A stretch of DNA of 64,000 nucleotides from Staphylococcus chromogenes (GTDB lineage Bacteria; Bacillota; Bacilli; Staphylococcales; Staphylococcaceae), in the NCBI RefSeq assembly GCF_029024625.1, contig NZ_CP118953.1:62001-126000 (forward strand), read 5' to 3'. Position numbers and translations under genes: made by a program. Numbering within the stretch: position 1 is the stretch's first letter; each line of letters starts with the position of its first letter. Below, one piece after another: positions 58,074-64,000 of this stretch. The notes below the pieces were generated by a model that was given only the letters and a program-made list of their open reading frames with translations, did no database searches and was not told the DNA's origin.

Positions 58074-59015
58074 TTATAAATGAATGTGTGTGCCCGTCCC
58101 TTTTTCAAGTGCGTCAAATGCGTTGTCTAAATCTGTAATAATCACTTCTCGGTGAGGGTGATGACCGATAAAATTCATCGCTGCTTCAATTTTTGGCAAC
58201 ATCGACCCTTCTGAGAATTGGCCTTCATCAACGTAGGTTTTTAATGTAGCGACATCTACGTCAGTCAATGCTTGTTGTTTAGGAGTATTAAAGTTCACAA
58301 ATACATTTGGAACGGCCGTTAATATCATTAACGTATCAGCTTCAATCAATTCAGCCAACTTTTCACTCGCAAAGTCTTTGTCAATGACCGCTTCAATCCC
58401 TTCAAAGGTGTCACTTTGGCGAATGACAGGAATGCCACCGCCCCCACAAGCAATGACGATATTGTCTTGTTCTAGAAGGGTTTTAATCATTTCGTGTTCC
58501 AAAATAGACACTGGAAGCGGAGAGGGCACGACTTTTCGAAAGCCCCGTCCGGCATCTTCTTTGTACGTACTGTTGGGCTCTTTTTCTTGTAAGCGTTGGG
58601 CGTCTTCTTTGGTATAGAAAGGGCCAATCGGTTTTGTCGGATGTGACAAGCGTGGGTCATCTGGATCGACTTCTACACGCGTGATGACTGTCCCGACTTG
58701 TTTGTGACTGTTAATTTTTTTGAGCACTCGGTTCGTTTCTGTTTCGAGCCAATAGCCAATCATCCCTTGCGTCATCGCACCACAGACATCAAGTGGCATT
58801 GCAGGGGTTTGACTGCTGTTGGCTTCGGCTTGTTGAATTAGAACATTGCCAATTTGTGGGCCATTCCCATGAGACATCACAATCGACGTGTCAGATTGAA
58901 ATAAAGGTTTGAATTTTTCGAGTGTTTGTCGAATCGCCGCTTGTTGACTATTTGCTGTTGCTTCTTTCGTTTGAATCGCGTTGCCACCTAACGCGATGAC
59001 CATTGTTTTAGCCAT
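58074..59015 (-). CDS. arcC: Carbamate kinase
   Basis: Enzyme of 313 residues. VIALGGNAI and [11 protein letters not shown] near the N-terminus and [10 protein letters not shown] in the middle are amino-acid-kinase-family motifs. It transfers the phosphate of carbamoyl phosphate to ADP, yielding ATP, ammonia and CO2, the energy-gaining step of the pathway. It lies between arcD and arcR. Confidence 0.95.
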   Translation of the reverse strand: MAKTMVIALGGNAIQTKEATANSQQAAIRQTLEKFKPLFQSDTSIVMSHGNGPQIGNVLIQQAEANSSQTPAMPLDVCGAMTQGMIGYWLETETNRVLKKINSHKQVGTVITRVEVDPDDPRLSHPTKPIGPFYTKEDAQRLQEKEPNSTYKEDAGRGFRKVVPSPLPVSILEHEMIKTLLEQDNIVIACGGGGIPVIRQSDTFEGIEAVIDKDFASEKLAELIEADTLMILTAVPNVFVNFNTPKQQALTDVDVATLKTYVDEGQFSEGSMLPKIEAAMNFIGHHPHREVIITDLDNAFDALEKGTGTHIHL

Positions 59016-59031
59016 AAGTATCTCTCCTGAC

Positions 59032-60450
59032 TTAAATGACGGTAATTGAGTGCGTCATGAGTTTGACGATACCGATAATCGCGAAGAGTAATATCAAACC
59101 GATGATGACCCATTCCACCGTTTTAGGTTTTTTATTGAGATTGTTTTGTACTTTGATAAAGACGATGACACCTGGAATATAGAGAATCATCGTTAAGAGT
59201 AAATATTCTAGTCCAGCTGCATAGATCAGCCATATCGCGTAAATTGACGCCACACCGCCAGTAATCCATCTCACCATCGATGTTTCACGTTGGGCGATGT
59301 TGTATTTGACGAGGTAAAAAGCACTGAACATATAAGGGATTAAAATCGCACTTGAGGCGAGTGAAAAGGCAAATTGATAAGCACTTTCTGTAAACAACAT
59401 ACTGATTAAAAATAATTGCACTAAAATGTTAGTAATCAGTAACGAATTGACGGGTGCGCCGTTGCGATTTTCTTTTGCGAACCATTTTGGAAACAAATCA
59501 TTTTTAGCCACGACATAGGGGAGTTCTCCTGCGAGTAACGTCCAACCGAGCCATGCACCTAGAACTGAAATGATTAAGCCAATATTGACGAAAACAGCTC
59601 CCCAATCACCTACGATATGGGCTAAAACGTGTGCCATAGAGGGGTGACCTAAATCCGCAAGATGATTTTGTTGGATGACTCCTTGAGCAAGCACAGTCAT
59701 TAAAAAGTAAATGATGAGGACGGACGTTAAACCAATGACGGTTGCAGTGCCGACATCTTTTTTTGATTTTGCACGGCTCGAAAAGACAACAGCACCTTCA
59801 ATCCCTGTGAAAATCCATACCGTTACTAACATAATGCCTTTGACTTGCGATAGAATCGCAGGCCATGTGATCGCATCAGAAGCGGTTCCGCTAAAACCTG
59901 CCATAAATGTATCAAAGTTAAAGACGACAATCATACACACAATGACTAGAAAGATAGGAATCAATTTAGCCACTGTGACGATACTATTAATAAATGCAGC
60001 TGTCTCTACACCTTTTAAAATTAAGAAATGTACGCCCCATAACAAAATAGAAGCGACAATAATGCTTGGCAAGGTGTTCCCATTTTGAAAAATAGGGAAG
60101 AAATTACCGACTGCAGACATGAGCAATGTCGCATATGCCACGTTGCCTAAAAAGGCTGCAAACCAGTAACCCCATGCACTACAGAATCCGATAAAATCAC
60201 CAAATCCTGCCTGAGCATAACTATATATCCCTCCATCTAAATCAGGACGCGCATTTGTTAAACTTTGAAAGACAAAGGCGAGCGCAATCATACCAATCGC
60301 GGTAATCACCCAACCTATAATTAAGGCAAGACCACCTGCCTGACTTCCCATATCAGAGATGATATTAAAAGCACCGCCTCCAATCATAGAACCTATCACA
60401 AGACCTATGAGTGAAGATTTATTTAATTTTTGTGGGTGTCCATTCTCCAT
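59032..60450 (-). CDS. arcD: Arginine-ornithine antiporter
   Basis: APC-family transporter of 472 residues with about 13 helices. It begins [16 protein letters not shown], the substrate-binding first helix. It exchanges external arginine for internal ornithine at no energy cost. The second ATG (60450) is 9 nt from AAAGGAG; the first ATG (60459) abuts it. It is separated from arcB by 96 nt containing a long stem-loop. Confidence 0.93.
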   Translation of the reverse strand: MENGHPQKLNKSSLIGLVIGSMIGGGAFNIISDMGSQAGGLALIIGWVITAIGMIALAFVFQSLTNARPDLDGGIYSYAQAGFGDFIGFCSAWGYWFAAFLGNVAYATLLMSAVGNFFPIFQNGNTLPSIIVASILLWGVHFLILKGVETAAFINSIVTVAKLIPIFLVIVCMIVVFNFDTFMAGFSGTASDAITWPAILSQVKGIMLVTVWIFTGIEGAVVFSSRAKSKKDVGTATVIGLTSVLIIYFLMTVLAQGVIQQNHLADLGHPSMAHVLAHIVGDWGAVFVNIGLIISVLGAWLGWTLLAGELPYVVAKNDLFPKWFAKENRNGAPVNSLLITNILVQLFLISMLFTESAYQFAFSLASSAILIPYMFSAFYLVKYNIAQRETSMVRWITGGVASIYAIWLIYAAGLEYLLLTMILYIPGVIVFIKVQNNLNKKPKTVEWVIIGLILLFAIIGIVKLMTHSITVI

Positions 60451-60481
60451 CTGTTTCATCTCCTTTTTATCAAAGCAAAGG

Positions 60482-60537
60482 TGGGGCGAGAATAAGGATT
60501 AAATAAGTATGAGAATATAATATAAATTCTCGCCCCA
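60482..60537 (-). other. Intercistronic stem-loop between arcB and arcD
   Basis: TGGGGCGAGAAT pairs perfectly with ATTCTCGCCCCA, a 12-bp stem around 32 nt, with no T run afterwards on the minus strand. It looks like an mRNA processing or stability element separating the catabolic genes from the transporter, not a full terminator. Confidence 0.6.
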
Positions 60538-60546
60538 ACGGCTGCT

Positions 60547-61554
60547 TTAAGCAAGTGTTGATGCAATGACAGATTTAATCGTATGCATACGGTTTTCTGC
60601 TTGATCAAACACTTTTGATTGTGGGCTTCTAAAGACTTCATCAGTGACTTCCATTTCACTAATTCCGTATTTTTCTTCAATGTCTTTACCGTAAAGCGTA
60701 TGTGTATCGTGGAAGGCCGGTAAACAATGTAAGAAAATAGTATCGTCACGACCGGTTTTGGTCATTAAAGTGTGATTCACTTGATAGTCTTTGAGTAGAT
60801 TAATACGTGTTTCAAACTCGCTTTCTTCTCCCATAGAAACCCAGACGTCTGTGTATATGACGTGTGCGTTTTTCACTGCTTCATCGATATCGTCTGTCAC
60901 CATTACAGAACCGCCATCTTGTTCACCGCGTTGACGGGCTATATCGATGAATTGTTGCTTAGGAAATAATGATTTTGGTGTACAAATGCGGACATTCACG
61001 CCAAGCATGGCACCTGCCACCATGAGAGAGTGGGCCATGTTATTGCGACCATCACCAATATAAGTAAGATTAATGCCTTCTAAATAACCAAAGTTTTCTT
61101 TAATTGTCATATAGTCGGCAAGCATTTGCGTTGGGTGCCAAGTATCTGTTAAACCATTCCACACAGGTACACCAGAATGTTTAGCGAGGGCTTCTACCAC
61201 ATCTTGCGAGAAACCACGGAATTCAATACCGTCAAACATGCGACCGAGCACTTTGGCAGTATCTTCGACAGACTCTTTTTTACCGAGTTGAATGTCATTT
61301 TTCCCTAAAAATTCAGGGTGTGCGCCTAAATCAATCGACGCGACTGTAAACGCCGCACGTGTTCGTGTGGATGTTTTTTCGAAAAGTAAAGCGATATTCT
61401 TACCGTCTAAATAACGATGTTTGATACCGTCTTGTTTATAAGATTTTAGTGTAATCGCAAAGTCGATAAGTGCGTCAAATTCTGCTTTTGTAAAATCATT
61501 TTCTTTTAATAATGAACGTCCTTTTAATGCGACGGGTTTTTGTAATTCAATCAT
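60547..61554 (-). CDS. arcB: Catabolic ornithine carbamoyltransferase
   Basis: Enzyme of 335 residues. The carbamoyl-phosphate motif [22 protein letters not shown] and HCLPAFHD are all present. It phosphorolyses citrulline to ornithine and carbamoyl phosphate. AGGAGG precedes ATG 61554. It follows arcA by 23 nt. Confidence 0.95.
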   Translation of the reverse strand: MIELQKPVALKGRSLLKENDFTKAEFDALIDFAITLKSYKQDGIKHRYLDGKNIALLFEKTSTRTRAAFTVASIDLGAHPEFLGKNDIQLGKKESVEDTAKVLGRMFDGIEFRGFSQDVVEALAKHSGVPVWNGLTDTWHPTQMLADYMTIKENFGYLEGINLTYIGDGRNNMAHSLMVAGAMLGVNVRICTPKSLFPKQQFIDIARQRGEQDGGSVMVTDDIDEAVKNAHVIYTDVWVSMGEESEFETRINLLKDYQVNHTLMTKTGRDDTIFLHCLPAFHDTHTLYGKDIEEKYGISEMEVTDEVFRSPQSKVFDQAENRMHTIKSVIASTLA

Positions 61555-61577
61555 TATGAATGCCTCCTAAATTTTCA

Positions 61578-62804
61578 TTAAATGTCTTCACGATATAAAG
61601 GTTGACTCATACAACGAGGCCCCCCTCGGCCTCGAACAAGTTCGCCACCAGGGATTTCAATGACTTTTAAGCCTTTTTCACGTAATAATGTGTTAGACAC
61701 GTAGTTTCGGTCGTAGGTCACGACAACTCCCGGACGAATACAAAGCGTGTTTGAGCCGTCATTCCACTGTTCACGAGGCCCATCAATTGTGTCGCCATTT
61801 CCAGTGGGAATGAGTTCGATATGGTCGATGTTGAGTGCCTCTTCTAATGTTTTTTTCAGTTGATTAGAGTGTGTAATTTTAATGTCATCATCACCAGGTT
61901 CAATCGTAAAAATATTCATATGACCTTCAGATTTTAGAATGGCGGCATGCATTGTAAATTTGTCATAGTCAATCATCGTAAATACTGTGTCGAGATGCAT
62001 AAACGTCCGGCTTGTTGGAATTTCAATCGCAATAATTTTTTTAAATGTCGCGTTTTCATTATTGAATATACTGCGTGCGAGACGTTCAATTGCTTGGGCA
62101 GACGTACGTTCTGAAATCCCTATCGCAAGCACATCTTTTGATAATATGAGTTCGTCGCCACCTTCAATGTTGAAAGGACTGTCACGATCAATCCATACAG
62201 GAATGTCACTATCTTTAAAATCAGGGTGATATTTTAAAATATATTGCATGAAAATCGATTCACGACGGCGCGCACGCCAATACATACGATTGATCGTCAT
62301 GCCATTGCCGACGGACGCTTGTGGATCTCTTGTAAAATATAGGTTAGGCATAGGATCTAGATAGAAAGGATATTTATCATCCATGTATTCTACTAAATGC
62401 GTTGTTTTTAAATTGATTTCTTCTTTACGCACACCGGCCATAATTTTGTCGACGAGACTTTGATTGTCGAGTTTTGAAAATAATGTTTTAATCTCTTCTT
62501 CATGGCCGAGCACAGTTTTCCGAGACTCTTTTAAAATCTCATCAATAAATTGTTCGCGAACGTGAGGTTCTGTTAAACTCTCTGCTGTCAGTTTTTCAAG
62601 GTATAACACTTCCACCCCTTCATTTCTTAACACTTCCGCAAAATGGTCATGTTCGCGTTGGGCGACTTTCAAATACGGAATGTCATCAAAGAGTAGACCA
62701 CCTAGATAATCTGGGACAAGGTTTTCAAGTTCTTTGCCAGGACGTTTCAGTAACACGGTTTTCAAACGTCCAATTTCGCTATTAACGTTGATGGTGCGTT
62801 TCAT
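61578..62804 (-). CDS. arcA: Arginine deiminase
   Basis: Enzyme of 408 residues of the guanidino-group-modifying fold. The catalytic cysteine is in [15 protein letters not shown] at the C-terminus, with [14 protein letters not shown] and [12 protein letters not shown] carrying acidic and histidine residues of the active site. It hydrolyses arginine to citrulline and ammonia, feeding ATP synthesis and acid resistance. AAAGGAGG precedes the ATG. It is the first gene of the arc operon. Confidence 0.96.
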   Translation of the reverse strand: MKRTINVNSEIGRLKTVLLKRPGKELENLVPDYLGGLLFDDIPYLKVAQREHDHFAEVLRNEGVEVLYLEKLTAESLTEPHVREQFIDEILKESRKTVLGHEEEIKTLFSKLDNQSLVDKIMAGVRKEEINLKTTHLVEYMDDKYPFYLDPMPNLYFTRDPQASVGNGMTINRMYWRARRRESIFMQYILKYHPDFKDSDIPVWIDRDSPFNIEGGDELILSKDVLAIGISERTSAQAIERLARSIFNNENATFKKIIAIEIPTSRTFMHLDTVFTMIDYDKFTMHAAILKSEGHMNIFTIEPGDDDIKITHSNQLKKTLEEALNIDHIELIPTGNGDTIDGPREQWNDGSNTLCIRPGVVVTYDRNYVSNTLLREKGLKVIEIPGGELVRGRGGPRCMSQPLYREDI

Positions 62805-62847
62805 AGGTCATTCCTCCTTTATTTGTTTACAGTTACACGATATACGA

Positions 62848-62879
62848 TATGAACCGCTTTCATCGTGATTAATTTCACA
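62848..62879 (-). promoter_or_regulatory. ArcR/Crp-type site and possible cre before arcA
   Basis: CGTGATTAATTTCACA (62864-62879) is one base from the palindrome TGTGA-N6-TCACA used by ArcR/Crp proteins. Adjacent TATGAACCGCTTTCAT (62848-62863) matches one half of a cre site. This fits anaerobic activation and carbon repression of the arc operon. Confidence 0.6.
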
Positions 62880-63045
62880 AATAAATGAAGGAAAATTTAC
62901 CGTTTTAAAGAGAGGTGTATACAGAAATGTTTATTTTATTACATAAGATACGCCTTTTTCCTTAGTTTTTAATGAATAATAGATGAATATTTGTATAGAG
63001 CTGAGACGTAAAACTGTCGTTGATACATCTACATGTATAAAAATA

Positions 63046-63504
63046 CTATTGTGCGTGAGTTGGAAATAACAACGTGACAACATGATGGGCCTCTTCTTCT
63101 GAACGTGTGATAATCATCGTCGTATCGTTGCCACTGATGGTACCGACGATGGCGCTATTTTCTATAGCATCGATATAAAAATTAATCGTTTGTGCAAAGC
63201 CAGGTGAAGACTGAATTAATATACACTGATTGACAACAGAAATCCGTAAAACTTCATTGTTATATAACTTTTCGAGCATTTTAAGATATTTTGATTTATT
63301 GTTATACATCATCTGATAGTGTGCAGGGTGATGTTGTGACGGTTGTTTATGTATGTTCAACTGCAATAAGTCATTCGCAATTGTTGTAAGGCTATAATGA
63401 ATGCCGAAACGTGCTTCGATAATGTCAATCAATGCTTGTTTAGAGGTAATACAGTTTTGTTGCACAATCATTTTAATTAATTTTTGTCGTTCTTCACGTT
63501 TCAC
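63046..63504 (-). CDS. argR: Arginine repressor
   Basis: Regulator of 152 residues, the normal ArgR length. The N-terminal winged helix is at about 1-70. The C-terminal hexamerisation and arginine-binding domain carries IVGTISGNDTTMII. GTG 63504 lies 8 nt after AAAGGAGG; the in-frame ATGs further upstream lack a site. It is transcribed towards arcA and separated by 241 bp with the arc promoter. Staphylococci often have several ArgR paralogues; this one is arc-linked. Confidence 0.92.
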   Translation of the reverse strand: MKREERQKLIKMIVQQNCITSKQALIDIIEARFGIHYSLTTIANDLLQLNIHKQPSQHHPAHYQMMYNNKSKYLKMLEKLYNNEVLRISVVNQCILIQSSPGFAQTINFYIDAIENSAIVGTISGNDTTMIITRSEEEAHHVVTLLFPTHAQ

Positions 63505-63717
63505 TTTGAAAACCTCCTTTGATTGTGAAAACAAAAAATAAAAATAGCAACCATCATTCATCATTATTAACCAATTTTGTAAATTAAATCAAAAATAATA
63601 GTATTTACATTTGGTGGGTGCCAGATAAAAAGAGCCGTTAACGTAAGGAAAAATAAGGATTTTTACGAAGTTGTGACAAAATAGGTGCAGTATTTATAGA
63701 GACAAATTTACAATATA

Positions 63718-63742
63718 AAGGTTGTGTAAACTAAGCAACCTT
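63718..63742 (+). other. Hairpin in the leader of the MFS gene
   Basis: AAGGTTG pairs with CAACCTT around 11 nt, followed by a T-rich stretch, 70 nt before the transporter start. It could be a weak terminator or leader structure; nothing decides. Confidence 0.3.
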
Positions 63743-63812
63743 CTTTCATTTTGCTGCTATTTTAGGTAACATTGCATGCGTGTGAAAATAGTGTCGAATG
63801 GGGAGGCGTGAG

Positions 63813-64000
63813 ATGAAACCATCATCGAAAATGACAATTTTCTTCTTTATGTTAGGGACATTTGCGATTGGGATGTCCGAATATGTGGTCATTGGATTAT
63901 TGTCTCAAATTGCATCCGATATGCGGGTTCCGATTTCAACAGCTGGGCTACTCGTCAGTGTTTACGCCCTAAGCGTAGCGTTCATCGGTCCTATATTGCG
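63813..64000 (+). CDS. MFS transporter (5' part, DHA1-like)
   Basis: The first 62 codons of a transporter that runs off the right edge. GGGGAGG lies 6 nt before the ATG. The residues MLGTFAIGMSEYVVIGLLSQIA and LLVSVYALSVAFIGP are typical of helices 1 and 2 of the AraJ/YdhP branch of drug and sugar exporters. The substrate is unknown. Confidence 0.8.
   Translation, partial: MKPSSKMTIFFFMLGTFAIGMSEYVVIGLLSQIASDMRVPISTAGLLVSVYALSVAFIGPIL

Overview
The window is chromosomal DNA from a Staphylococcus. The evidence is AT-rich DNA with strong AGGAGG-type ribosome sites, a complete arcABDC-arcR arginine deiminase operon beside argR, a superantigen-like protein, an IsaB-like antigen, a Sbi-type immunoglobulin-binding protein, oleate hydratase, nrdDG, an opuC operon and a deoD-deoC-deoB locus. 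The mannose-class PTS with nagA and the mix of secreted virulence proteins suggest an animal-associated species outside S. aureus, for example the hyicus/agnetis or intermedius groups. That species guess is inference. I see no rRNA, tRNA, CRISPR array, prophage or intact insertion sequence.

Layout. 1-3.0 kb: end of an amino-sugar PTS operon (IIC, IID, IIA, nagA). 3.3-10.5 kb: secreted acid phosphatase, lactate-dehydrogenase-like enzyme, nrdDG behind paired NrdR boxes, a drug exporter and an amidohydrolase. 10.6-28.0 kb: a surface and secretion island. It holds a superantigen-like protein with an Ig-repeat secreted protein, a membrane-tethered helical protein, a two-domain autolysin, YhgE/Pip, a TetR regulator with oleate hydratase, the Sbi-like protein, a decayed antimicrobial-peptide-resistance operon, a CPBP protease, a DUF915 hydrolase and an IsaB-like antigen. 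28.1-33.5 kb: phospho-beta-glucosidase with its GntR regulator, a DUF2975/XRE pair, and DUF418 plus CPBP genes. 33.7-38.7 kb: GntR-deoD-MFS-deoC-deoB. 38.8-49.3 kb: second DUF915 hydrolase, sirtuin, McrBC restriction, two DUF805 proteins, photolyase, methyltransferase, sulfide:quinone oxidoreductase and an XRE/DUF3169 pair. 49.5-54.7 kb: TetR, opuCABCD and an FphF-type esterase. 54.8-57.3 kb: an FAD oxidoreductase with a cysteine-rich tail, translationally overlapping a FeoB-like permease. 57.3-63.5 kb: the arc operon and argR. The window ends in the start of an MFS exporter.

The strongest candidate for an undescribed system is the 54.8-57.3 kb pair. Its promoter carries a perfect Zur-type palindrome. 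One protein is a dinucleotide-binding flavoprotein ending in a CC-x3-C-x-C tail; the other is the membrane half of FeoB without its GTPase. A degenerate copy of the same palindrome overlaps the -10 box of the DUF418/CPBP pair at 31.5 kb. Together these suggest a zinc-starvation regulon with an uncharacterised metal-import module.

Other points of note are a Sbi-like protein with a new C-terminal architecture, a stop-codon loss that drives one DUF915 paralogue through its own terminator, the scar of a deleted Bce/Gra-type operon, a probable AUU start codon, and a TetR-type operator inside the opuC promoter.
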